A stretch of DNA of 64,000 nt from Pseudobdellovibrionaceae bacterium (GCA_947462815.1 CANHQR010000002.1:62001-126000); one strand, 5' to 3'; positions 37,250 through 47,814 are shown, numbered from the stretch's first letter. Numbers and translations: made by a program. The notes: generated from the letters alone by a model not told the origin.

Positions 37250-38566
37250 TCAGAGATCGAGACGGCCGGTCCAATGCATATTCAGAGCATCGCCATTTCC
37301 GAGCTTCTTCACACGGAGCCGCTTCATCTTCCAGGCATCTGCCAAACGCGGAACCCCAAATTGCGACGCCCAACCCACTCCTTCGCGCCCTCCCAAGAGC
37401 AGGGGCGCCATGAAGACATGTAGACGATTCACAATGCTCTGATCGAAGAAGGGCCCCAGTGTGCCCGCACCGCCTTCGACAAATAGACCCTGCACCCCTT
37501 CGCGACGCAGTTCACGAGTCAGATAGTTCAAATCCATGATTCCCTCGGACCCAATGCCCGCGAGTACACGAACTCCGCGATCGCGAGCGCGAGCCAAAAG
37601 TGGCGCCGGAATCTTATGATCCTGAACCACAACAATAAGGTGATCCCAGCCGCGGACTCGTACGATGTTGAATTTCTCATCGGCACTATCTTCCAGAAGG
37701 CGCGGCAAGAGCTCTGCCCGCGGATCCAGAATCACCGCGCGATTCCGAAACTCTTCCGCTCCACGTAGCCGCACATTGAGAGAAGGATTGTCGGTCTCGA
37801 CCGTCTTTCGCCCGACGAGAATCGCATCGTGTTCGAGACGAAGTCGATGAGACTTTTCGCGGGACTCGACCGAAGTGATCCACTGCGATTCGCCGGAGCG
37901 AAGGGCCACCTGACCATCAAGGCTTGTGGCGAGTTTGACGGTGACAAAGCAGCGTTCGTGACTCGAGCCACGCGTTCGCATATTCCACAAAAAAATCTCA
38001 TTGAGATCTTCGGCGTCGTCGATGAGCTCAGCCTTCTGGGGCTCGGTCAGTCGATCCGACTCCCCCGCCGAAAAGGTCGCAATGCCCGCCTGCCGCAAGA
38101 TCGCAGCTCCTTGGCCAGCGACCAATGGGTTAGGATCGCGAAGCAAATAGGTCACGGAATCGGGGCGTAACTCGCTGAGAGCCAGCGCACAAGAACCCGT
38201 GCGCCCTTTGTGCGCGCAAGGTTCCAGCGACACGTAAACGTGATAACCCGCCAACTGACGATGACCCTTAATGATCTCGAAGTTCATCAGCGCATCGATC
38301 TCTGCATGAGCGTGACCGACGCGATGATGATAACCCGCGGTCACAAAGCGATGAGCCGCATCGACGATCACACAGCCCACCATAGGATTCGGTGACACAA
38401 AGCCTGCGCCCTTACGCGCGATGACCAAACTCCAACGCAAGGCCTCTGCGGCCGTCATCGGATCACCCGCTATGGGTTTCGGCATACGAGGACGAGGTTC
38501 AAGCATGGGGATAGGACAACATGGGTCGAGGTCTCTGCCAATGTGACCAAGCGCTGCGTCAGCCAA
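37250..38566 (-). CDS. ribD: Bifunctional riboflavin deaminase/reductase RibD (first in-frame start; true start may be internal)
   Basis: HAEIDAL, EPCAHKGRTGSC, VTVKLATSLDGQVAL, GLFVEGGAGTLGPF. Confidence 0.92.
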   Translation of the reverse strand: MADAALGHIGRDLDPCCPIPMLEPRPRMPKPIAGDPMTAAEALRWSLVIARKGAGFVSPNPMVGCVIVDAAHRFVTAGYHHRVGHAHAEIDALMNFEIIKGHRQLAGYHVYVSLEPCAHKGRTGSCALALSELRPDSVTYLLRDPNPLVAGQGAAILRQAGIATFSAGESDRLTEPQKAELIDDAEDLNEIFLWNMRTRGSSHERCFVTVKLATSLDGQVALRSGESQWITSVESREKSHRLRLEHDAILVGRKTVETDNPSLNVRLRGAEEFRNRAVILDPRAELLPRLLEDSADEKFNIVRVRGWDHLIVVVQDHKIPAPLLARARDRGVRVLAGIGSEGIMDLNYLTRELRREGVQGLFVEGGAGTLGPFFDQSIVNRLHVFMAPLLLGGREGVGWASQFGVPRLADAWKMKRLRVKKLGNGDALNMHWTGRLDL

Positions 38567-38621
38567 AGCTCTTCACGAGAGACATGAACAATAGACCTGC
38601 CGATGCTCAAAGCCGGAAGCG

Positions 38622-39443
38622 TTACTCGCGCTCGTCGTCGACGACGTGAACCAACTCTTTGCTCTCGTTGATGATCCAAACATCCAAGGTCGGATCGGCA
38701 TCGAGATTGAAAGCCGATATCAACTCAAAGCGATCGCGCGACGCCGTACACCCTCGACGACAGTGTCGCTCTAATTCCCGAACTGCGATCTGGCTGTGAG
38801 AGTCGTAGCGATAAGGCCGATCTGCATCCGATGTGGACCCCACGAAAGCATCTGTCGACAAGCGACCCGGGACTTCTCCGTCAGGCAAATTGACTTCGCT
38901 GGCATGATCAAAAGCTCGCATGAAGCCGATGTAAGCCGGTAGATCGGGCGAAGCCGGGCTCCAACCCAGAGCCTTCAAGTCTGTCGAGTAACGATCAAAC
39001 TCGGCGTGAAAGGCCCTTTGCGCCGTGTAGAGACCGGCCAGTGAGGCCTTCAGTTGAGCTCGCCGTTCAATGATCTGCTCTTCACTCAAAACAACGGAAG
39101 GTGAAGCCGAAGCGGGCGGCGCCCACGGAGGCGGGCTTCCAACCATCGGCTCAAGCCCAGCGGCCGAGGTTGGTTGGTCGAATGGGGCATTGGTCGGGCC
39201 AGTTTGCGCATGAACCTTTGGGGCATCAGCTTTTGGGACATCGGGCGCTGCCTCGTGCGCAGCCCCGGACTCGACTTCGGAATCACGAATCGGATAAGTT
39301 CGTCGCTCGCAGGTAAACCACAAACCCGCGATCAATAACCCCACTAAGCCCAAGCGACCGAGCCATCGCCGCCGAGCGGATTCACGCGATGGCGACGATG
39401 AACTGCGGGAGGGTCTCGAGCGAGACTTCACTTTTTCATCCAC
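38622..39443 (-). CDS. Membrane-anchored protein with Pro-rich linker and pilin-like globular domain
   Basis: Single TM (GLVGLLIAGLWF), Pro/Ala linker, then LKASLAGLYTAQRAFHAEFDRYSTDLKALGWSP...DPTLDVWIINESKEL. Confidence 0.6.
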   Translation of the reverse strand: MDEKVKSRSRPSRSSSSPSRESARRRWLGRLGLVGLLIAGLWFTCERRTYPIRDSEVESGAAHEAAPDVPKADAPKVHAQTGPTNAPFDQPTSAAGLEPMVGSPPPWAPPASASPSVVLSEEQIIERRAQLKASLAGLYTAQRAFHAEFDRYSTDLKALGWSPASPDLPAYIGFMRAFDHASEVNLPDGEVPGRLSTDAFVGSTSDADRPYRYDSHSQIAVRELERHCRRGCTASRDRFELISAFNLDADPTLDVWIINESKELVHVVDDERE

Positions 39444-40576
39444 GATTTCCAGTATTCCTTGAGCTCCACCTGCTCAAGGGCCGGATCGCGATGCAGGGGC
39501 CAACGCGTGTCGATCATCACGGCTTTTTCATCTGTGTGCGTTTTGCTTTTCACTTTCTCGATCGCTTTGGGATGCGGTCCGTGCGGAAAGCCCGCTGGGT
39601 GAAAACTCATCATCCCCGCATGCAGGTTGTCGCGAGAGAAGAAGTCGCCATCGTGGTAAAACAGCACTTCGTCGTAATCGATATTCTGATGATAGAAAGG
39701 CACACGAAGCGCATCCGCCTCTTCTTCCATCGGGCGAGGCAAGAAGGAGCAAACGACAAAGCCTCGAGCGGCGAGCGTCGTGTGCGCCGAAGGCGGCAAA
39801 TGCACGCGATGGCTCATCAGCGGCATGATATGATCCATGTGTAAGGTGTAGGGATACAAATCACCCTTCCAGCCCTGCACATCATAAACACATTCCTCGT
39901 AACCGATACGCGTGACCTGATCCGTATGCTTGATGACGACGAGGCGCGAATCGAATCCGGTTTGGCGCATGTGCTCATACAGACGATCCAAGTCCGGTTT
40001 AACTAACGCGTTGGGGTCCCAAGGCGCATGGCGTCCGACCATCCCGCGGTCCGGCTCGCGAAAGTGCGAGTTGCGGTTCTCGATCAACAAAAACTGCGTC
40101 GGCTCGCTCACGACGAAACTGTGACCAATACACTTCGGCATCACCATGTAGGTGCCAGGCGTGAACTCGAGAAGCCCGTACTCGCTCAAACAAACACCGC
40201 GCCCTGAATGACAGAAGTAAAGCCAATCGCCGTCGGCGTTGCGACGGCTGATGTGGCGGCTCGGATCGCTCTCGGGCATCACCCAGAGCGTGGAAAGAGT
40301 CGTGTCAGCATTGTACAGCCACCGTTGACCGATGAGTTGCGAAACTCCCGGCGCAGCTTCCGTCGCCGAGGCGCCCGCTGCGTACTTCACCAAATCATAC
40401 ATGCGCGGCTTTAACTCACCTTCGATCGAAACCCACCGCGTGGACGGACGCTCTTTGATCAAATGCGAGACCGGACCATAGAAGCCATCGAGACCCTGTT
40501 CTTCTTCGAAGAGGCCCTCGGGGATTCCTTTGTGACCTTGGCGCGTGGGTCGCCCCTGTGTGTGGTGGTACATCAC
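39428..40576 (-). CDS. hmgA: Homogentisate 1,2-dioxygenase
   Basis: YHTQGRPTRQGHKGIPEGLFEEEQGLDGFYGPVSHL, Fe-ligand region HPAGFPHGPHP. Confidence 0.93.
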   Translation of the reverse strand: MMYHHTQGRPTRQGHKGIPEGLFEEEQGLDGFYGPVSHLIKERPSTRWVSIEGELKPRMYDLVKYAAGASATEAAPGVSQLIGQRWLYNADTTLSTLWVMPESDPSRHISRRNADGDWLYFCHSGRGVCLSEYGLLEFTPGTYMVMPKCIGHSFVVSEPTQFLLIENRNSHFREPDRGMVGRHAPWDPNALVKPDLDRLYEHMRQTGFDSRLVVIKHTDQVTRIGYEECVYDVQGWKGDLYPYTLHMDHIMPLMSHRVHLPPSAHTTLAARGFVVCSFLPRPMEEEADALRVPFYHQNIDYDEVLFYHDGDFFSRDNLHAGMMSFHPAGFPHGPHPKAIEKVKSKTHTDEKAVMIDTRWPLHRDPALEQVELKEYWKSWMKK

Positions 40577-41658
40577 AGCACCCCTCGCAAACGTTGATCT
40601 TCTTCGATCGAGTCAAACAGAGCCTGGAAATTGCCTTCGCCAAAGCCGTCGTGTCCACGGCGCTGGATGATCTCGAGGAAGATCGGACCGACTTGGTTCT
40701 TGGTGAAGATCTGTAAGAGGTAGCCGCGCTCGTCACCGTCGATGAGGATGCCAAGATCCTGCATGCGGTCCAGCTGCTCATGAATCTTCACGGGAATTCG
40801 CTTCGGAAGCGCATTATAGTAGGTCGTCGGCGGCGCCTTGAGGAAATCAATCTGCTCCTTCATCATCGATGATACGGTGTCGGCGATGTCGTTGGTGAGC
40901 AAAGCAATATGCTGGATGCCCGATCCCTTGTATTCATCCAGATATTCCTGAATCTGCGACTTCGTATCCGTCGGCTCATTGATCGGAATACAGAACTTTC
41001 GACATGGCGACTGCATGACTTTCGAGATCAGGCCTGTCGACTTGCCCTTGATGTCAAAGTAACGACGCTCTTCAAATCCAAAGACCTGAGTGTAGAAGTC
41101 GCACCACTTTTGCATTTCACCGACGGGAACGTTGTTGGTCATATGATCGATGACCATCATGCCTTTGCCGCGCGGTCGCTTGTCGGTGGTGATCCAGTTC
41201 CAGTCGTCCCAAATTTCTTGGCCGGGTGTGTTTTGCGGGTAACGATCGATGAAATACACCAACGAATCGCCAATACCGTAGATCGCGGGATGACCGGAGA
41301 ATCCCGACTTGCCTTTTTCATCGGTGAATGTACGGGCGCCACGAGCCACGGCCGTCTCAAAAGCCTGCGAGGCATTTTTCACGCGAAAGCCCGTCGCTGT
41401 CGCGGCGGGACCATGCTGACGAGCAAAGCGCACGGCTTCGCTCTCCGGATCTTCGTTGATCACGAAGTTGACTTGATTTTGTCGGTAGAGGCGAAGCGGC
41501 CGAGTTTTGTGTCGCGCCACCAACACCGTGCCTGTGCGTTGCATGAGCTTTTCCAGCAACTCGGGATCGCGAAAGCCAGGGGCCACAGCGAACTCGATAA
41601 ACTCCATTCCATCCAAGCCGCATGGATTAGCTGCTGCCGGGGTCGCATTCGACGCCAT
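40573..41658 (-). CDS. hppD: 4-hydroxyphenylpyruvate dioxygenase
   Basis: GIQHIALLTNDI, LLQIFTKNQVGPIFLEIIQRRGHDGFGEGNFQALFDSIE. Confidence 0.96.
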   Translation of the reverse strand: MASNATPAAANPCGLDGMEFIEFAVAPGFRDPELLEKLMQRTGTVLVARHKTRPLRLYRQNQVNFVINEDPESEAVRFARQHGPAATATGFRVKNASQAFETAVARGARTFTDEKGKSGFSGHPAIYGIGDSLVYFIDRYPQNTPGQEIWDDWNWITTDKRPRGKGMMVIDHMTNNVPVGEMQKWCDFYTQVFGFEERRYFDIKGKSTGLISKVMQSPCRKFCIPINEPTDTKSQIQEYLDEYKGSGIQHIALLTNDIADTVSSMMKEQIDFLKAPPTTYYNALPKRIPVKIHEQLDRMQDLGILIDGDERGYLLQIFTKNQVGPIFLEIIQRRGHDGFGEGNFQALFDSIEEDQRLRGVL

Positions 41659-41697
41659 GTTTGCCTCCTCAGGACGAGATTTGTACCTGAAGGGCTA

Positions 41698-43068
41698 TCA
41701 TAGGACAGCGTCGGGCGCCAACTCCGCGAAGCGAGAGTAAAATTCGACCACCTGTGGGTCTGTTTTGATCGAGCTCGCATCCCATCGCGCCACGCGCAAA
41801 TCCGCGCCGCTCACAAGACGGCTCAACGCCACATAGGCTTGACCGGGCTCCCAAAGCCGCGACAGATCCACAGCCATGCGATCCAAGGTCGAACCCTGAG
41901 CTTTGTGAATGGTCGAGGCCCACGCCAAAGTGACGGGAAAATTGGTCAAAGTCGCGACCGGATCTCCATCGGCATCCAAGAGCGAAAAGGTGGATTTCTC
42001 GAGTTCCACCCGCCGCCCGTTGAGTAGCTCAATGGAGAGCTTATGCGCTTGTATTTTTCGCACGTGGCCCGTGCTGCCGTTCACAAAGCGACCGATCGGG
42101 TCATTTTGTCGCAACATCACCAGCGCCCCGATTTTCAGGCGGAGAATCTCGCCAATGGGAGCTTGCTTCATCAGAGTCTCGATGCCTCGCGCATCTCCCG
42201 AGGCGATGGTCGGAAACTCGGTACTCTCGCCGGCCAGATCCGCCAAACGCATCTCATTAAACTTTTCGGTTTGATCGCGTCGCGGAAAAAGTCGCGTGCC
42301 TTCGAACTCGGTCTCAACAGGGCCCGTGCGCGCATTCAGATAATCCGCCACCTCATCATCAACGCGCCCGTCGCGCACCTTCGCCAGGACACGCATGTAC
42401 TCTTCATCGCGACAGCGAATCTGCGTTCGCAACCATTGGGTTTGAAACTTGGACCACTCCCAAACCGCATCGTTGAAGGCCCAACCCCCGCCGCGATTGG
42501 AATCACGCTCCACCGGCGGCAATTGCGCGAAATCACCCACAGCGATGACCCGAAGTCCACCCCAAGGCAGCTCGCTATCGCGCACACGTCGGGCGATCAC
42601 CTCGGCCACCCGCAATACAGGGCCTGCGAGCATCGACACCTCATCGACAACAAAACCTTGTATCTGCCGCAATCGACGAACAACTTGTCGATTGCGAGCG
42701 GCTCGCTCCACGGTGGCCGCGGGTCCACCCTCAAGGATTCCCAAGCCAAAGAAAGAATGAAAAGTTCGGCCGCCCACCAACACGGCTGCGGCACCTGTTG
42801 ACGCCAGCACCGGGAAGAGTCGGGCATCATGACGCGCGAGAAACTGACGAATGAGGTAAGATTTCCCCGTGCCCGCTCCACCCGTGAGAAAAATATTTTC
42901 GCCGCCTTCGGCGAGAGCCCGCCAGGCCCGCTCTTGACAGCTGGAGAGACCGAAGGAGAGGCCGCTGTTGAAATTCTCGTTATCATCATGCGCTGGCGCA
43001 CCCTTCCCCTGAGCGATATCAGGCGGAGCGCTGTCGGATGGCGATTTTGAGATGCGTAGTTTCGACAT
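41698..43068 (-). CDS. PIF1-like helicase
   Basis: Walker A FLTGGAGTGKSYLIRQF, VVDEVSM, VGDFAQLPPV, ASTIHKAQGSTLDRM, YVALSR. Confidence 0.93.
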   Translation of the reverse strand: MSKLRISKSPSDSAPPDIAQGKGAPAHDDNENFNSGLSFGLSSCQERAWRALAEGGENIFLTGGAGTGKSYLIRQFLARHDARLFPVLASTGAAAVLVGGRTFHSFFGLGILEGGPAATVERAARNRQVVRRLRQIQGFVVDEVSMLAGPVLRVAEVIARRVRDSELPWGGLRVIAVGDFAQLPPVERDSNRGGGWAFNDAVWEWSKFQTQWLRTQIRCRDEEYMRVLAKVRDGRVDDEVADYLNARTGPVETEFEGTRLFPRRDQTEKFNEMRLADLAGESTEFPTIASGDARGIETLMKQAPIGEILRLKIGALVMLRQNDPIGRFVNGSTGHVRKIQAHKLSIELLNGRRVELEKSTFSLLDADGDPVATLTNFPVTLAWASTIHKAQGSTLDRMAVDLSRLWEPGQAYVALSRLVSGADLRVARWDASSIKTDPQVVEFYSRFAELAPDAVL

Positions 43069-43109
43069 CAACTCTCGACAATCGACGCGGGTCCTTTTAG
43101 TGTCAACGC

Positions 43110-43859
43110 ATGGCCTCGGACTTAAAGCCCGAATCTTCCGCATCAGATGCCGACAGCACCCCCTCCTCGCCCACCGCGTCCGGAAGGGCTTTGGTTTGGA
43201 CGGTGCTCGCCCTGATGATCGGCGCCTGTGTTGTGATTGGGCTTTTCGCTTGGAATCGCACCGAACAGGGCGAGCGTCAGGCTCAAGCGCAAGCGATTGC
43301 TGACGGTGTGGACGAATACGCCAGGTCGGGCTTCACGGAACTCACGGCCGAGACTTTTCCGCCCTGGATTCGCGAGTTCGCGCAGTCGAGCGGATCGCGC
43401 TTTGTCGTCGTCAACATTTGGGCCACTTGGTGCGAACCTTGCCGTCAAGAAATGCCTGAACTGCTGCGCTTTCAATTGGCCAATCCTGTCGCCCTCGCGC
43501 TGATCTCTGCCGATCAGAACAACACCGAAGGCCGCCGCGAGGCCGCTGCGTTTTTGCAACCACTTCTCAAAATGAGCCTCGAGAGCGAAATGACCGGAGT
43601 CGATGTCGGAGCAAACGCCGAACAGCGAGCTGAACGCCGCAACAAGGGTCTACGCAGTGCCATCGATGCCGGTGGCGACGATGGCAATCTCTTCCCCTCC
43701 ATTCAGGAGCAGATGATCCGTGAGCTCAAAATCGAATGGTCGCTGATCTTGCCGACCACGCTGATTTATGACGCCGAAGGACGCCTGCGACACAGCATTG
43801 TTGGCGAAACTCGACAAACAGATCTCGAACAATTGATCTCGAAATTGTCGGCTGAATAA
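43110..43859 (+). CDS. Membrane-anchored TlpA-like thioredoxin-fold protein
   Basis: TM helix then VVNIWATWCEPCRQEMPELLRF. Confidence 0.92.
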   Translation: MASDLKPESSASDADSTPSSPTASGRALVWTVLALMIGACVVIGLFAWNRTEQGERQAQAQAIADGVDEYARSGFTELTAETFPPWIREFAQSSGSRFVVVNIWATWCEPCRQEMPELLRFQLANPVALALISADQNNTEGRREAAAFLQPLLKMSLESEMTGVDVGANAEQRAERRNKGLRSAIDAGGDDGNLFPSIQEQMIRELKIEWSLILPTTLIYDAEGRLRHSIVGETRQTDLEQLISKLSAE

Positions 43860-43907
43860 GCGCGGCGTCATTGAGCGCGAAGCCGAAAGCTGCTTCACTA
43901 TTCCACT

Positions 43908-44288
43908 ATGTCTAAAGCTGAGCTTCCCAGTCGACCGAATCCCGATTTTCCCGACGTGCGCGATCTGCGCTGTGAAGATCTACACGCCTATTTGCAAGAA
44001 CACGGTTCGGAGAAGATTGCACTGATCGATGTGCGACAACCCGAAGAGTATGTCGGCGACCTCGGCCATGTCCCCGACGCCGAGCTTTGGGTCTTGGGAA
44101 CTTTGCCCGACAGAATCGACGAACTGCCACGGGACCGCGATGTCGTTTTCATTTGCCGTAGTGGAGGGCGCTCAGCTCAAGCTGCTGCGTATGTACAACA
44201 TTTTGAATTTCAACGTTGCTTCAATCTTCAGGGCGGAATGATCCGCTGGAACAACTTGGGCTACCCCACCGAAAAGGGCCCAGCGTAA
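43908..44288 (+). CDS. Rhodanese-like domain protein
   Basis: IALIDVRQPEEYVGDLGHVPDA, VVFICRSGGRSAQAAAYV. Confidence 0.95.
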   Translation: MSKAELPSRPNPDFPDVRDLRCEDLHAYLQEHGSEKIALIDVRQPEEYVGDLGHVPDAELWVLGTLPDRIDELPRDRDVVFICRSGGRSAQAAAYVQHFEFQRCFNLQGGMIRWNNLGYPTEKGPA

Positions 44289-44295
44289 GGACCAT

Positions 44296-45687
44296 ATGAC
44301 TCCGAAAGTTTTCATCAATCGCACGCTGAACATGCGAAAAATCAAATACATCGGCTTGGACATGGATCACACCCTCGTCCGTTACCACTCGCACGCCTTC
44401 GAGCAACTCTCGCATCAAACCATGTGCAAAAAACTGGTCGAGAACAAGGGTTACCCCGCCGAGGTGCTGCAGCTGAAGTTCGACTGGCTGCTGGCGATCC
44501 GCGGCCTCGTCATCGACAAAAAGAAGGGCAATCTCCTCAAGGTGTCGCGACACGGGGCGATTCGTGCGAGCTATCACGGCACCAAGCCGATCGACTTCCC
44601 CCAGCAGCAGAAGCTTTACAAGTCGACGTACATTGACCTCAGTGATGCAAACCTCTACACGGCGATTGATACGGCGTTTTCGCTATCTGTCGCCACGCTG
44701 TATGCGCAGTTGGTGGATATCAAGGATGCGTCGGGGCGCGATGGAATGCCCGACTATGATACGATTTCTCAGGATGTGGTGGAGATGCTCGATCTCTCAC
44801 ATCGCGATGGCTCTTTGAAGGGCGAAGTGGCCAAGCGGCTAGATGAGTTCATCATCAAGGATGAAGCCGTGGTTCGTGGGCTCGAGCGCTACAAGCGTCA
44901 TGATAAAAAGATCTTTATCGTCACCAACAGCGATTTTGCCTACTCCAAGCTCCTGCTCGATTACGCGATCAATCCCTTCCTGAAAGATCATAAGGATTGG
45001 ACGGAGCTGTTTGAGTTTGTGGTGACGCTCGCCCAGAAGCCACGCTTTTTCTGGGACAGCCTTCGCTTCATGAAAGTCGACCCGCAGACCGGCCTCATGT
45101 CGAACTACGATGAGCCGCTCAAGCCCGGCATTTACCAGGGTGGCGGTGCCGCAAAATTCGCACGTGATTTGGGTGTCGAAGGCGATGACATCGTTTATAT
45201 CGGCGATCACATCTACGGCGATATTTTACGACTCAAAAAAGATTGCAACTGGCGCACAGCTTTGGTCGTCGAAGAGCTGGAAGAAGAAATTCAAAACTAT
45301 TTAAAGGCACAGCCTTTCGCCTCGGAAATTCGCACGCTCATGGAGCGGAAAGAGCCCCTCGAGTCCGAAGTCGTGGAAGCCATCACCCTAAAGATTGAGA
45401 CAGGCCGCAGCTCGGACGACACTCGACTGCATGCCCTTCAAGAAGAAATCAGCGAGATCGATAAAACGATCTCCTCGCTGATTCGCAAACAACAGGGGAT
45501 GTTTAATCCTCATTGGGGCGAGATCATGCGCGCGGGAAATGAAGAGAGTTATTTTGCGAATCAGGTCGATCGTTACGCGTGTATTTACATGCCGAAGCTC
45601 GCCGATCTTTTTGAGCACTCACCGCGGACCTATTTCCGTGCCGTGCGTCGACCGCTGTCGCATGAGATGGCTCTGGGCTTGGATTGA
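44296..45687 (+). CDS. HAD-IG family 5'-nucleotidase
   Basis: IGLDMDHTLVRY, IFIVTNSDFAYSKLLLDYA, DIVYIGDHIYGDILRLKKD. Confidence 0.92.
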   Translation: MTPKVFINRTLNMRKIKYIGLDMDHTLVRYHSHAFEQLSHQTMCKKLVENKGYPAEVLQLKFDWLLAIRGLVIDKKKGNLLKVSRHGAIRASYHGTKPIDFPQQQKLYKSTYIDLSDANLYTAIDTAFSLSVATLYAQLVDIKDASGRDGMPDYDTISQDVVEMLDLSHRDGSLKGEVAKRLDEFIIKDEAVVRGLERYKRHDKKIFIVTNSDFAYSKLLLDYAINPFLKDHKDWTELFEFVVTLAQKPRFFWDSLRFMKVDPQTGLMSNYDEPLKPGIYQGGGAAKFARDLGVEGDDIVYIGDHIYGDILRLKKDCNWRTALVVEELEEEIQNYLKAQPFASEIRTLMERKEPLESEVVEAITLKIETGRSSDDTRLHALQEEISEIDKTISSLIRKQQGMFNPHWGEIMRAGNEESYFANQVDRYACIYMPKLADLFEHSPRTYFRAVRRPLSHEMALGLD

Positions 45688-45705
45688 GACAATGAGGATG
45701 CATCG

Positions 45706-46578
45706 ATGAACACACGTCGACCTGGACAATTTGGAGGCAATGGTATGAGTGGCGCTGAAGAGTTTTTCAATAGCCTGGGACAGTCTCGGAAGGCGATTTC
45801 GACCATCATTTTGATCGTGGTGGGAATTTTGCTGCTGGCGGGATCAACCTACATCGTCGAGCCCGGCCATCGCGGCATTTTGGTGACGATGGGCAAGGTG
45901 TCTCCGACCTTTGCTCCAGAGGGCTTGGGACTCAAGGCACCCTTTATCACCACCGTTCTTCCGGTCTCAGTCCGACAGCAATCGAAGTCCGCAGGAGCTG
46001 AGTGTTACTCTTCGGATCTGCAACAGGTCATGATCGACATTCGAATTTTGTATCGAATTCCCGAGGCCTCGGTCGTCAAAATATTCCAAGAGTTCGCCGG
46101 CGACCCCTTTGACTCCTTGGTCGCACCTCGCGTCAGCGAGGCCATCAAAGAGGTGACGGCTTTGCAGAGTGCCGAGCAAATCGTCAAGAAGCGCGAAGAG
46201 ATCAAGACTCGCGCTCTGGAATCGGCGCGCAAGAAAATCGGCGATCTCATCGTCATCGAAGACATTGTCATTTCAAATGTCGCGCTCTCCAAAGAACTCG
46301 AGGCTGCGATCGAATCGAAGATGGTGCAAGAACAAGAGGCCGCGAAAGCGCGCTTCACCCAGCAAAAGGCCGAGATCGAGGCCAATACGGCGATTATCAA
46401 GGCTCGAGGAGAGGCCGAGGCCATCCGGATCCGCGGACGCGCTCTCCAAGATAGCCCCGGACTGGTTCAACTGCAGATCGTTGAGAAGTGGAACGGCATC
46501 ACACCGCAAGTCGTCGGCGTGGGCTCAGGAAGTGGTGGAGCCAACATTCTTCTGCCCATTGGCGGAGGCACACGTTGA
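45706..46578 (+). CDS. Prohibitin/SPFH family protein
   Basis: N-terminal TM; VEPGHRGILVTMGKVSPTFAPEGLGLKAPF, coiled-coil C-terminus. Confidence 0.92.
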   Translation: MNTRRPGQFGGNGMSGAEEFFNSLGQSRKAISTIILIVVGILLLAGSTYIVEPGHRGILVTMGKVSPTFAPEGLGLKAPFITTVLPVSVRQQSKSAGAECYSSDLQQVMIDIRILYRIPEASVVKIFQEFAGDPFDSLVAPRVSEAIKEVTALQSAEQIVKKREEIKTRALESARKKIGDLIVIEDIVISNVALSKELEAAIESKMVQEQEAAKARFTQQKAEIEANTAIIKARGEAEAIRIRGRALQDSPGLVQLQIVEKWNGITPQVVGVGSGSGGANILLPIGGGTR

Positions 46579-46874
46579 AGAGGGACTCATCTTCGGGCCT
46601 TCAAGGCCGCATTCTGGGCGGCCTGTTGATTGTGCTGGTCGTCTTTGGCGCCGTACGCCTGTTCCCTGTGCTGTTTCGCTTGGTCGAATTGGCGGCGGTC
46701 AGCGCCTTACGGTTTTGGTGGGTGACTCTCATAATCATCTTAGCGATCGGCTTCGCGATTCGCTTACGGAAAAAACCTTCCGCTCAAGGATCAGCAGATT
46801 TGCATGTGATTCGACCAACGAAGACCAGTTCCTCGTCGGAAAACGACGAGGATTCACATGGACCCATACACTAA
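46575..46874 (+). CDS. Small membrane protein (TTG start overlapping prohibitin stop)
   Basis: TTGA overlap; two hydrophobic helices ILGGLLIVLVVFGAVRLF, FWWVTLIIILAIGFAI. Confidence 0.6.
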   Translation: MKRDSSSGLQGRILGGLLIVLVVFGAVRLFPVLFRLVELAAVSALRFWWVTLIIILAIGFAIRLRKKPSAQGSADLHVIRPTKTSSSSENDEDSHGPIH

Positions 46875-47728
46875 GGCGAAGTGGCGGCAGGGGTCGTCGC
46901 CGCCTCTGGCACTTGTATCAACGTGGGCGATACATCCTGAGGTAGGCGATACAAAACATGATGATCTTGGCCGGCGGTTTTCTGAATGATCGCCACAACG
47001 CGCTCCTTCACGATCGGCTCTTTGGCTTCGAGCTTTCGAAAGGCGCGGTAGATGGAACGCGACGACATGAACAAAGAGCAACCCAGAGCCGCCGTGCCTT
47101 GGGTATCGCGCTCGGAACCCACACACGGAAACTCCATCTGTCGCTCATGCTCGGGCGCGGTCGCCAACTGACTCAGTAGGATCGTGAACATCGTTTTCGG
47201 TTCGCCCAAGACCTTTTCGAGTCGATGCAGGGGCGACTTCGAAATCAAATGTGAGGCATAGAGATTCGGAACAACGATGAGTAAACGTTGAAATCCCGTA
47301 GACGAGCGCGCGGATTTCACAGCGTCGGCAAACTCGATCTGCTCCACCGTGTTGGTGCGAAGGCTTTTGGTCTCGAGAGCGAACTCCGTCAACAGACGTG
47401 CATAGTCGGGATGTAAGTCGATCTCGACCAAGGCATGTGTGAAGGCCTTGCCTTCATCTTTGGCGGCGCTCAAATAACCGCGCAGAAAATCCATGGAGTG
47501 CGGCTTCTGAACTTGTACGCCCAAGACAATTGTATTCTCAAGGGCAAGATCCCCATAGAACCGCTTCATCACCGTGCGCCCGAGCTCCTCGACATTGGCA
47601 AAGTGAGAGGGCTTCATGATTCTTTGCGGCGCGGGTGTGTAGCCGTATTTTAAAAGCAATAAAACTCCGGCGGTGACGATGGCGCCGGCGACTATAACGA
47701 AACTGAGGACGACTTTGTTGGTCTGCAT
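46871..47728 (-). CDS. Membrane-anchored hypothetical protein
   Basis: N-terminal TM VVLSFVIVAGAIVTAGVLLLL; long ORF. Confidence 0.65.
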   Translation of the reverse strand: MQTNKVVLSFVIVAGAIVTAGVLLLLKYGYTPAPQRIMKPSHFANVEELGRTVMKRFYGDLALENTIVLGVQVQKPHSMDFLRGYLSAAKDEGKAFTHALVEIDLHPDYARLLTEFALETKSLRTNTVEQIEFADAVKSARSSTGFQRLLIVVPNLYASHLISKSPLHRLEKVLGEPKTMFTILLSQLATAPEHERQMEFPCVGSERDTQGTAALGCSLFMSSRSIYRAFRKLEAKEPIVKERVVAIIQKTAGQDHHVLYRLPQDVSPTLIQVPEAATTPAATSP

Positions 47729-47814
47729 GGCGTGATGAGCTACGTCGCCTTGCCTCGAAGGTCAATTGCCGTTAGTTTGCGCACATAGGACTTGATCCGA
47801 AGGACAGGTACCGC

